Source: Oceanospirillaceae bacterium (lineage in GTDB: Bacteria; Pseudomonadota; Gammaproteobacteria; Pseudomonadales; Balneatricaceae). Taken from it: a stretch of DNA of 13,722 bases. Position 1 is the stretch's first letter, and the number at the start of each line of letters is the position of its first letter. Positions 1 to 7,580 of this stretch are shown here, piece by piece. Location of the stretch: NCBI GenBank assembly GCA_003521845.1, contig DPHB01000019.1, forward strand, positions 4,735-18,456, given 5' to 3'. Made by a program: the position numbers and the translations under genes. The notes beneath the pieces are model-generated. The model made no database searches and was not told the DNA's origin. It saw only the letters and a program-made list of their open reading frames with translations.

Positions 1-239
1 GCAACACCATTAGGCGTGGCAAAAAACACCAAATCAGCCTGCCCTAGAATTTCATCAGTTGGCTCACTAAACGCCAGATCAAACTCACCACGCAAACTAG
101 GGTAGATATCGGATACCTGACGCCCAGCTTCAGAACGTGAAGTAATAGCACACACCTCCACCTCAGAATGACGCGCCAACAACCGCAGTAATTCCACACC
201 CGTGTAGCCAGTACCACCAACAATCGCAACTTTTTTCAC
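1..239 (-). CDS. argC: N-acetyl-gamma-glutamyl-phosphate reductase, N-terminal part (partial)
   Basis: ArgC reduces N-acetylglutamyl phosphate to the semialdehyde with NADPH, the third step of arginine synthesis, in the cytoplasm. About 79 N-terminal residues are present; the rest runs off the left edge, so the catalytic cysteine is not visible. The protein begins VKKVAIVGGTGYTGVELLRL, a dinucleotide-binding GxxGxxG loop at once recognisable as ArgC, followed by an ITSRSEAG segment and FFATPNGV, which match the family's cofactor-domain pattern. The start is GTG at 239, chosen because AGGTGAT lies just upstream; an in-frame GTG at 260 has no comparable ribosome site. It is divergent from the CLC gene across about 230 bases. 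In many gammaproteobacteria argC neighbours erpA; erpA is not in this window. Confidence 0.93.
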   Translation of the reverse strand, partial: MKKVAIVGGTGYTGVELLRLLARHSEVEVCAITSRSEAGRQVSDIYPSLRGEFDLAFSEPTDEILGQADLVFFATPNGV

Positions 240-471
240 TATATCACCTACTTTATTCACCCAGCTGTCGCAGGGAGTTTGACCAAAGGGCCTAGAATTC
301 AAAGGCTTAATTCTAATGCAGTATTTGTCTCATGCCCAGTATTTCAGGTATTCTAAGACTAATATCTAGCCAATTTGACGGATTAAGCCCCGCTTAATTG
401 GCAAGCCAATGCCGTTATTAGGATCTGGCTTCACCAACAAGCTAGCCCCCCTGCATTAATAGGAGCATGAC
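240..471. other. divergent intergenic region argC / CLC gene
   Basis: This spacer must hold the promoters of two divergent genes. A TTGACG at 375-380 resembles a -35 box on the plus strand, but no convincing -10 hexamer sits 16-18 bases downstream, so I do not call a promoter. The only clear signals are the two ribosome sites: AGGAG at 461-465 for the CLC gene and AGGTGAT (minus strand) for argC. I see no strong hairpin or RNA gene. Confidence 0.5.
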
Positions 472-2193
472 ATGGCCAAAAGCAATAATAATACCCTTGC
501 TAAACGACTTTTCTCACCACGCTATTTTCGCCACCGTTTGGCATATGGCGATGCACTACCACAGATCACCCTGCTTGGGCTTATTGCCGGCGTTGCCTCC
601 GCATTAATTATAGTTGGCTTTCGCAGCCTCTTTGAACTCCCCCTAGAACACTGGCTACCCGACGGCACAGCGGAAGGTTTTGAGAGCCTTGATTCCATTT
701 GGCATTTTTTGCTACCGGTGATTGGTGGCGTGTTACTGGGTGCCTGGCTAATGTTATTTAAACCTGATGAACGCAAGACAGGCGTTGCCCACGTCATGAG
801 CCGGATGGTTATCAATAAAGGGCATATGCCACTTAAAAACACCATCGTGCAGTTCTTTGGTGGCGCTCTGGCCATTCTAACCGGTCAATCCGCAGGCCGT
901 GAAGGCCCTGCGGTGCACCTAGGTTCGGCCATTAGCGCACAACTTGGCCACTTCGTACACCTGCCTGATAACAGTATCCGTCTGCTGATTGGTTGCGGCA
1001 CTGCCGGCGCCATCGCCGCCTCCTTTAATACCCCCATGGCAGGGGTGATCTTTGCCATGGAAGTGGTCATGTTGGAATACACCATTATTGGTTTCACACC
1101 CATCATTATTGCTGCCGTCACCGCCACCTTGGTACACAATAGCCTGTATGGCGCCGAAATGGCCTTTATGGCACCTGACATTGCCTTTGCCAGCTCCTCC
1201 GAACTACCCCTTATTCTGGTTTATGGCGTGGTTCTGGGAGCCTTGGCAGCTTTATTTACTAAAACCGTGACCACAGCTGCCAACTTTGCCGGCAAGCCCG
1301 TCATGCTACGTATGATTGTAGCCGGCCTCATCACTGGCTTGCTAGCCACCCAAGTGCCACAGATTATGGGCATGGGAACCGACAGTATTTTGGGCGCCAT
1401 TGAGGGCCAATACGGCATGCAACTACTCCTTGCCCTGGCTTTGGCCAAGCTGTTCGCTACCGCCATTAGTGTTGGCTTAGGCATGCCGATTGGCTTAATT
1501 GGCCCTACCCTACTTATGGGAGCCAGTGCCGGCGGTGCCCTTGGCATTGTTAGCCAGCAACTACTTACGGGGCCCGTTTCCGATCCCGGTTTTTATGCCA
1601 TCTTGGGCATGGGTGCCATGATGAGCGCGGTTCTACAAGCACCTCTGGCCGGCTTGATAGCCTTACTTGAACTGACCCACAATCCAGATATCATTTTACC
1701 CGGCATGGCCACCGTGGTTATCGCCAACATCACCTGCCGTTACCTATTTAACCAAGATTCTGTTTTTGTGGAAGTGCTGCGCAAACAAGGTGTAGCTTTC
1801 CAAGCTGACCCCATTAACCAAGCACTCACCCAGCGCGGTGTTGTCAGTTTGATGAAAGATCAAGTTTCCCAACACCGAGATGATGATATAAGTGGCACCC
1901 TACACGCCTTAAAGGAAGGTAAAGAATGGATCTTATTGCATACTGATGGCGATGTGCACAATGTTCTCTACCGCGACCATATTGCCATGGACAAGCTGCA
2001 TGACAGTGTACAGCAAGCGGCCAATGTGGCACCTTGCAGCTTTGGATTTTGTTCATCTCGCGCCACACTTAAAGAAGCGTATGATCTGTATCGAAAGCGC
2101 CACTATGATTATCTGCTTATTACTAGCCTGGACGGCCAAGTAATTGGCGTACTACCAAGCAGAGAAATCCAAGTATTTATGCGACCCAACTAA
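472..2193 (+). CDS. CLC-family chloride channel/transporter with C-terminal CBS-like region
   Basis: A 573-residue inner-membrane protein of the voltage-gated chloride channel family, expected to move Cl- and possibly H+. About ten hydrophobic segments lie between residues 30 and 425. The family loop GREGPAVHLGS is at 142-152, so the gating glutamate is E144; the third motif appears as GLIGPTLLMGAS at 341-352. Residues 445-573 form a soluble tail; 522-570 (ATLKEAYDLYRKRHYDYLLI, then DGQVIGVL) looks like a CBS half, and 456-504 may be a degenerate first half. Aligned by eye with E. coli ClcA, the proton glutamate E203 is V198, the selectivity serine S107 is T103 and Y445 is P405. Valine at the E203 position is typical of CLC channels, so antiport is doubtful. 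The start is ATG with AGGAG six bases upstream. It occupies the position of clcA next to hemL, but the 709-residue gene intervenes. I leave the symbol empty because orthology to ClcA is uncertain. Confidence 0.93.
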   Translation: MAKSNNNTLAKRLFSPRYFRHRLAYGDALPQITLLGLIAGVASALIIVGFRSLFELPLEHWLPDGTAEGFESLDSIWHFLLPVIGGVLLGAWLMLFKPDERKTGVAHVMSRMVINKGHMPLKNTIVQFFGGALAILTGQSAGREGPAVHLGSAISAQLGHFVHLPDNSIRLLIGCGTAGAIAASFNTPMAGVIFAMEVVMLEYTIIGFTPIIIAAVTATLVHNSLYGAEMAFMAPDIAFASSSELPLILVYGVVLGALAALFTKTVTTAANFAGKPVMLRMIVAGLITGLLATQVPQIMGMGTDSILGAIEGQYGMQLLLALALAKLFATAISVGLGMPIGLIGPTLLMGASAGGALGIVSQQLLTGPVSDPGFYAILGMGAMMSAVLQAPLAGLIALLELTHNPDIILPGMATVVIANITCRYLFNQDSVFVEVLRKQGVAFQADPINQALTQRGVVSLMKDQVSQHRDDDISGTLHALKEGKEWILLHTDGDVHNVLYRDHIAMDKLHDSVQQAANVAPCSFGFCSSRATLKEAYDLYRKRHYDYLLITSLDGQVIGVLPSREIQVFMRPN

Positions 2194-2231
2194 ACAGAAC
2201 GAAAGGCCTCCCTAGGTGTGTTATTTAACCT

Positions 2232-2278
2232 GCCTTGACCTCGGCTATGCCCGCCGCAAGACAAGGCTATACCGTTTT
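2232..2278. terminator. possible bidirectional terminator between convergent genes
   Basis: GCCTTG at 2232-2237 pairs with CAAGGC at 2262-2267, and inside it CGGC (2242-2245) can pair with GCCG (2253-2256). A short T run (2275-2278) follows seven bases after the stem on the plus strand. It lies in the 85-base gap between two converging genes, where a shared terminator is expected. The interrupted stem and weak T tract keep confidence low. Confidence 0.35.
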
Positions 2279-4408
2279 CTAGTTGAGGGCTCTAAATCGA
2301 TATATAGCAATGCCATCCGGTCCTGGTTCTGCACATATGTGCGTATTCTTAAATTCGTGCAGGAGATAACAAGACCACTGCTTTTCATGTTCACCCTCGG
2401 TACCTGAACAGGAATTAGCTTGTGAGTAGCGCTGAGTAAAGCGCATTTCGTGGCCAACTTGAGCTAATTGAAAAGTGCCCTTTGCCGTGACACAACCACT
2501 AGAGTCAGCTTTAGTATGCGTAACCCCCGTTATATTAGAGGTGAAGCTCATGGTGGTTGATTGCCCCCATTGGCAGTCACTATTTAAGCGCGCAACTTGA
2601 TAGTGACCTTTACGCAATGGCTTAATAACCGTACTTGCCCGATGCGGTTCCTGATATTCCACTTGTAGTTCCAACCCTTGTGGAGTAAATATGGATACAA
2701 CCTCGGCCTGCAAGGCCGAATTATTGATATGCAGTGCCAATACATCGGTAAGCAAGCAGGGCATTGTCGCCTCTCCTTGCCCTTCTAACCAGGTTTCCTG
2801 CCACCAGCGACTGGAAAAATCACCCAAGTTCCAAGCAAACCCAAATATGCCGGCTTGATCATGCTCGGGTGGATGGGGGGCTTGTGCCCATGCGGACGAT
2901 TGCTGGCCAGTATAAATCCTCAGTTCTTGCTCATTGCGAGTCATATAAACAGCTTGATCAGCGGGCATATCAACACCCTCAAGCATGACTACCTGGCCCT
3001 TTTCAGGCAAAGCTTTCAAGCTCGATATCGACAGCAACTGCGCAAGGCTGGTAAATTTGGAAAAGTTATCGAGATAAATAGATAGATAACCATCAAGGAC
3101 ATCAGTGTTGTGGGCATGCGAACCCAGTTTTAAATCATAAATACCCGCATTGATGCCTTGTAAACCGTCACTCAAAGCACTGTACATCAGCCATGTATTC
3201 AACTGTAATTGTTGCCTTAGAGCCAAACGGCCCTGCTCCAATTCTGGACAAGCAAACTGCACCTCCTTTAAATAGCTTTTTAAAGCACCCATTAACTCTG
3301 GTATGGCAGCTACATTCATACCTAGAGACAGGTTTAATAAGGGTGGTTCGGCCACAGCATGCATGGATTGCAATACGCCGTTAGCGGTCATTAAATTTGT
3401 CGCTAGCTGCTGGTCGGCGACCTCAAACAACAGCTTTATTTTATTGATATTGTCGGTGTCGCTGTCGACGCTATTAATGCCAAATATGGCATAAGGTGTT
3501 TTGCCAACTAACTGCAATATTTCTTTTTCGCACACCGCACTGACGTCCGTTGCAAAACGCAAACCCATGGCCCGCAGATGTGACCTTTTCCTTATCGCTG
3601 CAGGCTCGTTGGAAACCCCTCTATTTAGCAAAATTCGAGTCATCTCGACCCAATCCCAACGCCCAAAGACACCCTTCTTTGGCCCTTCGTCGTTACCCAA
3701 TATGCCTGCCAACTCAACCAGCTCTGCAGTTAGGCCCCGTTCAGACTGGGCATTAGATATGCCCAACAATGAGCCCACCTGCAGATCAGACATCGATTCT
3801 GTCACCATGGCTATGTTCAAAACATTGTTATCTAGGACGGCGGCTAGGTAAACAGCATCAAAATTGGCTTGGCTAGGTTGGTAGATACGCCACAGTTTGA
3901 TACTGGTGCCATTAATAGTACGCTGCAGGCCAGTCAATTGCGCTTGCTTTGCTGCCGCTTCGATTGCTGACATCAGCACTTGTGGCTGCGGCAAATCAAG
4001 TTTAAGTACCGGCAATAAATCATCAAAATACAGGGCAAATGAGCCACCCGACTGAAGCCCATGAAGCTGACCATACTTGCGTTGCAACAATTGCTGTATC
4101 AAAGACTCAGACAACAAGTCGGCAAAGTCTGCCGTCTCTTGCGCCGTCGCAGAGCCATTATACTGATACACCCGCAACCAACGCTTTAACACAACCGATG
4201 ACGGCTCTAGGTTGTGCTGCCATATGTCGTACATTTGTTCTAAAGGCCCATCAACATAAAATATGGTATTAGCTGGAGCCTGCGCGCGAAACTTGCTAGT
4301 TTCCGCAATCGCCAACAAGGGTGACATGGCAAGGGCGATAACTAGCCACACACGTAAGCCACAACTCAGCAGTATGTTAAAGGTGTTGGTTTTCCTTAAT
4401 ATATACAT
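2279..4408 (-). CDS. exported protein of unknown function (709 aa)
   Basis: I do not recognise this protein. The first 35 residues look like a Sec signal peptide: basic residues (R5, K6), a hydrophobic stretch at about 20-34, and a cleavage site after AIA (33-35). There is no lipobox, so the mature protein is probably periplasmic or exported. No other membrane segment is evident. The opening APANTIFYVDG (44-54) and the phrases ALYFDDLLPVLKLDLPQP (125-142) and ATDVSAVCEK (286-295) loosely recall large uncharacterised gammaproteobacterial exported proteins; that is an impression, not a family call. The mature part has eight cysteines (293, 387, 551, 612, 639, 667, 680, 692), six of them in the last 160 residues, suggesting disulfides in a separate C-terminal domain. 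The ATG at 4408 has only a weak upstream GGAA but is needed for the full signal peptide. It converges on the CLC gene and diverges from hemL. Confidence 0.85.
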   Translation of the reverse strand: MYILRKTNTFNILLSCGLRVWLVIALAMSPLLAIAETSKFRAQAPANTIFYVDGPLEQMYDIWQHNLEPSSVVLKRWLRVYQYNGSATAQETADFADLLSESLIQQLLQRKYGQLHGLQSGGSFALYFDDLLPVLKLDLPQPQVLMSAIEAAAKQAQLTGLQRTINGTSIKLWRIYQPSQANFDAVYLAAVLDNNVLNIAMVTESMSDLQVGSLLGISNAQSERGLTAELVELAGILGNDEGPKKGVFGRWDWVEMTRILLNRGVSNEPAAIRKRSHLRAMGLRFATDVSAVCEKEILQLVGKTPYAIFGINSVDSDTDNINKIKLLFEVADQQLATNLMTANGVLQSMHAVAEPPLLNLSLGMNVAAIPELMGALKSYLKEVQFACPELEQGRLALRQQLQLNTWLMYSALSDGLQGINAGIYDLKLGSHAHNTDVLDGYLSIYLDNFSKFTSLAQLLSISSLKALPEKGQVVMLEGVDMPADQAVYMTRNEQELRIYTGQQSSAWAQAPHPPEHDQAGIFGFAWNLGDFSSRWWQETWLEGQGEATMPCLLTDVLALHINNSALQAEVVSIFTPQGLELQVEYQEPHRASTVIKPLRKGHYQVARLNSDCQWGQSTTMSFTSNITGVTHTKADSSGCVTAKGTFQLAQVGHEMRFTQRYSQANSCSGTEGEHEKQWSCYLLHEFKNTHICAEPGPDGIAIYRFRALN

Positions 4409-4621
4409 CGCAATGGTTCCAAAATAAGCTTAGTTGGCATCCTCATAGCGGATGGTGTGGAAATAATATTAGTACAGCAGCGCTGTTTTGCCGGTTTTAA
4501 CAAAATAGCCAAGTTAGCGGCGATGATGAGTAAAATCCACAGGAATACTGGCTAAGGCACGGGTATGTGTGGATAATAGCCGGCAACGAATTTGACCTGC
4601 TGTTTTTCCTATTGAGGCCCC
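4409..4621. other. divergent intergenic region, unknown exported protein / hemL
   Basis: This 213-base spacer should hold both promoters. A GATAAT at 4572-4577 could be a -10 box for hemL but has no good -35 partner, and an A/T-rich stretch near 4461-4470 could serve the minus-strand gene. GAGG at 4614-4617 is the hemL ribosome site. I see an 8-bp palindrome CAGCGCTG near 4478-4485 but no terminator or RNA gene. Confidence 0.4.
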
Positions 4622-5914
4622 ATGTCGACACTTACTCCCAACTCTGAACAACTATTTGCCGCTGCACAGAAACATATTCCTGGTGGCGTTAATTCTCCAG
4701 TACGTGCCTTTAAAGGCGTGGGCGGCACGCCTTTGTTTTTCAAGCGCGGTGAAGGCGCTTGGCTGATCGACGAAGACGATCGCCGCTATGTCGATTACGT
4801 TGGCTCTTGGGGGCCGATGATTTTGGGCCATGCCCACCCTCGTGTTTTGGATGCTGTACGCAGCAGTATCGAAAACGGCCTGGGCTTTGGTGCACCGACA
4901 CAAATAGAAACCACCATGGCCGATAAACTCTGCGACCTGCTACCCGGTATGGATCTCGTGCGCATGGTCAGCTCGGGCACCGAAGCCACCATGAGCGCCA
5001 TTCGCCTAGCTCGTGGCTTCACCGGCCGCGACAAGATTGTTAAGTTTGAAGGTTGCTACCACGGCCACTCAGACTCCTTGCTAGTAAAAGCCGGTTCTGG
5101 CGCTCTAACATTAGGTGTACCCAGCTCGCCTGGTGTACCTGCCAGCCTAGCCGACCATACACTAACCTTGACCTATAACGACCTAGATAGTGTTAAACAG
5201 GCCTTTGCCGAAGTAGGCAGCGATATCGCCTGCATCATTATTGAGCCAGTGGCCGGCAACATGAACTGCATTCCACCACAACCTGGCTTCTTGCAAGGAT
5301 TACGTGACATTTGTGACGAGCACGGTGCCTTGCTCATCATTGACGAAGTAATGACTGGCTTTCGCGTGGGCCCTCAGTGCGCCCAAGGTCACTATGGTGT
5401 TATCCCTGACTTGACCACCCTAGGTAAGGTTATCGGAGGTGGCATGCCAGTGGCAGCCTTTGGCGGACGTACTGAAGTGATGCACCACCTGGCACCGCTA
5501 GGCCCAGTCTACCAAGCCGGCACCTTGTCCGGTAACCCAGTAGCTATGGCGGCGGGCGTAGTAATGCTGGACGAAATCAGCCAACCTGGTTTCTACGAAG
5601 GCCTGACTGACTACGCCGAGCGCCTACTAGCGGGCTTACGCGATCGTGCCGCTGCCGCCGGTGTCCCTTTCACCACTCAACAAGTGGGTGCGATGTTTGG
5701 CTTGTTCTTTACCGATCAACAAGAGGTCACTTGTTTTGCCGACGTTATGCAGTGCGATGCAGAAAAGTTTGGCCGCTTCTTCCACTTGATGCTGGAACAA
5801 GGTGTCTACCTTGCGCCTTCTGCGTTTGAAGCAGGCTTCGTGTCTAGCGCCCATGGTGATGATGAGCTAGCCAAAACACTCGCCGCGGCAGAAGTCGCTT
5901 TTGCACAGCTATAA
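4622..5914 (+). CDS. hemL: glutamate-1-semialdehyde 2,1-aminomutase
   Basis: HemL is the PLP enzyme that converts glutamate-1-semialdehyde to 5-aminolevulinate in the C5 route to heme and other tetrapyrroles; it acts in the cytoplasm, usually as a dimer with HemA supplying the substrate. The 430 residues match the family's usual length. Visible marks are PGGVNSPVRAF (20-30), the cofactor phosphate loop SSGTEA (117-122), YHGHSD (146-151), DEVMTGFR (241-248) with the aspartate that pairs with the PLP ring nitrogen, and LGKVIGGGMP (267-276), where K269 is the expected Schiff-base lysine. Start is ATG with GAGG four bases upstream. A small membrane-protein gene follows after 39 bases and is probably co-transcribed. 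In E. coli hemL and clcA are adjacent; here a 2.1-kb unrelated gene separates hemL from the CLC gene. Confidence 0.98.
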   Translation: MSTLTPNSEQLFAAAQKHIPGGVNSPVRAFKGVGGTPLFFKRGEGAWLIDEDDRRYVDYVGSWGPMILGHAHPRVLDAVRSSIENGLGFGAPTQIETTMADKLCDLLPGMDLVRMVSSGTEATMSAIRLARGFTGRDKIVKFEGCYHGHSDSLLVKAGSGALTLGVPSSPGVPASLADHTLTLTYNDLDSVKQAFAEVGSDIACIIIEPVAGNMNCIPPQPGFLQGLRDICDEHGALLIIDEVMTGFRVGPQCAQGHYGVIPDLTTLGKVIGGGMPVAAFGGRTEVMHHLAPLGPVYQAGTLSGNPVAMAAGVVMLDEISQPGFYEGLTDYAERLLAGLRDRAAAAGVPFTTQQVGAMFGLFFTDQQEVTCFADVMQCDAEKFGRFFHLMLEQGVYLAPSAFEAGFVSSAHGDDELAKTLAAAEVAFAQL

Positions 5915-5953
5915 TCATCTAGCCAACAAATAGTCTATAGTAAGGTCTGGTAA

Positions 5954-6520
5954 ATGTTACAACTTCTTTATGGTTTGGCCTTTATCTGGTTGGCGTATGC
6001 CAGCTGGAATAGCCCCATAGCCGCCGGTAAAACAGCCGCTCTGGTGGCTTTGCTTATCGCTCTACAAAACATCGCTTTAGGGCCTATTATTGCCCTCACC
6101 CCAGATAACGCTGGCATGATCATGCTGCGCAATAGTGCCGACTATATCAGCCTACCTTTAGGGGCATTAGTGGTATTGCATTTCAGCCAAAGCTGGCAGT
6201 GGCAAGCATCCACTTGGGGGCGTATTTTCTTAGGCCTAGCTGCTACCTTTGAGCTAGCGCGCCGTACGGGCTTCAACGGCGATTATCTGTTGATTATCGT
6301 TGGCGTATTGGTAGCTGTACTATTAGCGTCAGCGGGCCTGTTTTATCGCAACTGGCAACAAAACCAACGCGCAATACTGTTCATTTGTGGTGCTTACTTA
6401 GCGTGGATGCTCTTTAGCCAAGGCACTGACGCCATGGCATTTGTTATTCAAGCCGCGCAAACCACCTTGTTTGTTGCTCTACTGACCATCTACAAGCCGC
6501 GCATCGAACAAGCGAGCTAG
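5954..6520 (+). CDS. small multi-pass membrane protein, unknown function
   Basis: I do not recognise a family. The 188 residues are strongly hydrophobic, with probable membrane helices near 3-18, 27-48, 61-77, 90-102, 110-130, 138-155 and 163-180, so six or seven passes and almost no soluble domain. Charged residues are few: loops carry WQWQ (81-84), ELARRTGFNGD (100-110) and YRNWQQNQR (131-139). No conserved catalytic motif, cysteine pair or histidine cluster stands out. The start is ATG, with AAGG about nine bases upstream. It lies 39 bases after hemL on the same strand with no terminator between, so it is probably read through from hemL; a link to heme or aminolevulinate is only a guess from position. 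The composite repeat lies directly downstream. Confidence 0.8.
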   Translation: MLQLLYGLAFIWLAYASWNSPIAAGKTAALVALLIALQNIALGPIIALTPDNAGMIMLRNSADYISLPLGALVVLHFSQSWQWQASTWGRIFLGLAATFELARRTGFNGDYLLIIVGVLVAVLLASAGLFYRNWQQNQRAILFICGAYLAWMLFSQGTDAMAFVIQAAQTTLFVALLTIYKPRIEQAS

Positions 6521-6615
6521 GCACTTACGTTGTTCTGCTGACTAGCTAACGCTGCCACCTTGGTTTGACTGGCCGATTATGACGACGCCGAGCATGGTTG
6601 CTAGAACATGGAAAT

Positions 6616-6720
6616 AGCGCGAGGACTGTCTGAGGCCTGTTTTTCAGGCCGAGTTCCGCAGCGCCCATGGGCTAGTGAACAGCGCAGGGAAGCTGGCGTA
6701 GCCAGCCAAGGAAGTTAGGC
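6616..6720. repeat. three-palindrome structured element, probably dispersed
   Basis: Three self-complementary segments are spaced along about 100 bases: GGCCTG-TTTTT-CAGGCC (6634-6650), GCCCATGGGC (6663-6672) and GCTGGC-GTA-GCCAGC (6692-6706). They are joined by unpaired blocks, GCGCGAGGACTGTCTGA before the first, GAGTTCCGCAGC between the first two, and TAGTGAACAGCGCAGGGAA between the last two. From memory, joining blocks of this kind (GAGTTCCGCAGCGCC, GTGAACAGCGCAGGGAA) recur in a noncoding repeat scattered through many proteobacterial genomes; I cannot name it or confirm it here. No sizeable open frame covers it. It lies between the membrane-protein gene and the lpoP-like gene, which end towards it. 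Confidence 0.5.
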
Positions 6721-6721
6721 A

Positions 6722-6807
6722 CCGTCATTGCGAACCTAGTGACGCAATCCCTATCAGGCAAGGTGCAAAAGTTAAGAGATTGCTTCGCCTACGGCTCGCA
6801 ATGACGG
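6722..6807. repeat. 86-bp imperfect inverted repeat (REP/MITE-like)
   Basis: The left arm (6722-6751) begins CCGTCATTGCGA and ends GCAATCCC; the right arm (6776-6807), read in reverse complement, begins CCGTCATTGCGAG and ends GCAATCTC. The outer 12 bases pair perfectly, the middle is divergent, and the loop is 24 bases. The GTCATTGCGA...GCAATC pattern is familiar from short palindromic repeats dispersed in several proteobacterial genomes (established only in general; the family is not confirmed here). The right end stops six bases before the TAA of the lpoP-like gene. On the minus strand it could act as a 3' hairpin for the mrcB-lpoP transcript. A TTAG flanks both sides but is too short to call a target duplication. 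Confidence 0.7.
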
Positions 6808-6812
6808 CTATA

Positions 6813-7544
6813 TTAGCTCTTAAGCTGTTGCGCCTTAGTCAGAGCTTGGGCTTCACCTCTTGTGTCCCCTAGATAGCGACGACTAGCGGCAATTATACGC
6901 CAGAAAAAACGTCCATAATCCGGCCGGCCGGCCGCCATGGTTAAGCCTTTTCTAGCCATTTGCTCTGCTCGCACCGCTTGCCCTTGAGCCAAATACAAAG
7001 CCGCCAACCGGGCGTACACCTTTGGCTCTCTGGGGGCAATACGCTGCGCCTGCTGTAATTTCATAATAGCCACATCAGGCTTGCTTTGTGCCTTGGCTTT
7101 ATCCGCTGCAGCCAACAACTGTTCCACCACCTGCTGACTAGCTACTGGCAACATCGGCGCTGGCGTGGCCACCGGGGTTTGAGCGGCAGGTGCAGTGGCT
7201 TGCGCGGGCTCCGTTAGGTAAGTAGACGTATCAGCACTGCTACTGGGTTGAACTTGCTGCACAGGCTCAGCTGTCTGCTCTACCTCAGCAGCGGGAGCGG
7301 GGCTAATTAACACCGCCGATTGAGGCGCTTCTACCGGTTGCACTTGCGGCACCCACGCACCAGATTGCACGGCTTTGGGGTACTTCCCCAAACTTTGATC
7401 TTCAATAACTATAGTGCCACTAGGGTTGCCAGCACAAGCACTCAAAAGCGCACCAGCCGCGACTAAAGTAACACCTCGCTGCAACCCTAATTCTGGCAGT
7501 TTACTAAGCCATGACACAGCAAAATAGCCGCTTATGTAATTCAC
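6813..7544 (-). CDS. TPR lipoprotein, probable LpoP-type activator of PBP1b
   Basis: A 243-residue probable lipoprotein. The hydrophobic segment (about 24-36) ends in the lipobox L34-S-A-C37; alanine at +2 predicts sorting to the outer membrane. Residues 45-135 are a Pro/Ala/Gln/Val-rich linker that could span the periplasm. From 135 to the end come helical repeats of the TPR type (DVAIMKLQQAQRIAPREPKV, then YARLAALYLAQGQAVRAEQM). LpoP of Pseudomonas aeruginosa is a TPR outer-membrane lipoprotein that activates PBP1b, and the gene here starts 36 bases after the PBP1b gene on the same strand, so I infer that role. The start is GTG at 7544 with AAGGA seven bases upstream; the n-region before the hydrophobic core is long, about 23 residues. 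A (CCGG)3 tract at 6920-6933 encodes part of the last repeat region. Alternative: a general TPR scaffold lipoprotein. Confidence 0.82.
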   Translation of the reverse strand: MNYISGYFAVSWLSKLPELGLQRGVTLVAAGALLSACAGNPSGTIVIEDQSLGKYPKAVQSGAWVPQVQPVEAPQSAVLISPAPAAEVEQTAEPVQQVQPSSSADTSTYLTEPAQATAPAAQTPVATPAPMLPVASQQVVEQLLAAADKAKAQSKPDVAIMKLQQAQRIAPREPKVYARLAALYLAQGQAVRAEQMARKGLTMAAGRPDYGRFFWRIIAASRRYLGDTRGEAQALTKAQQLKS

Positions 7545-7580
7545 TAAATCATCCTTTTATTACAACAAAGTTGGTGCCAG

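Noticed and set aside
522..1547. Several long antisense frames within the CLC gene
   Set aside because: They fall opposite a clear membrane-protein gene, are low in complexity and show no family features.
6920..6933. (CCGG)3 tract in the lpoP-like gene
   Set aside because: It is a 14-base GC palindrome that simply encodes Ala-Gly-Arg-Pro codons in frame. Its 4-base unit could slip, but three units are too few to claim phase variation.
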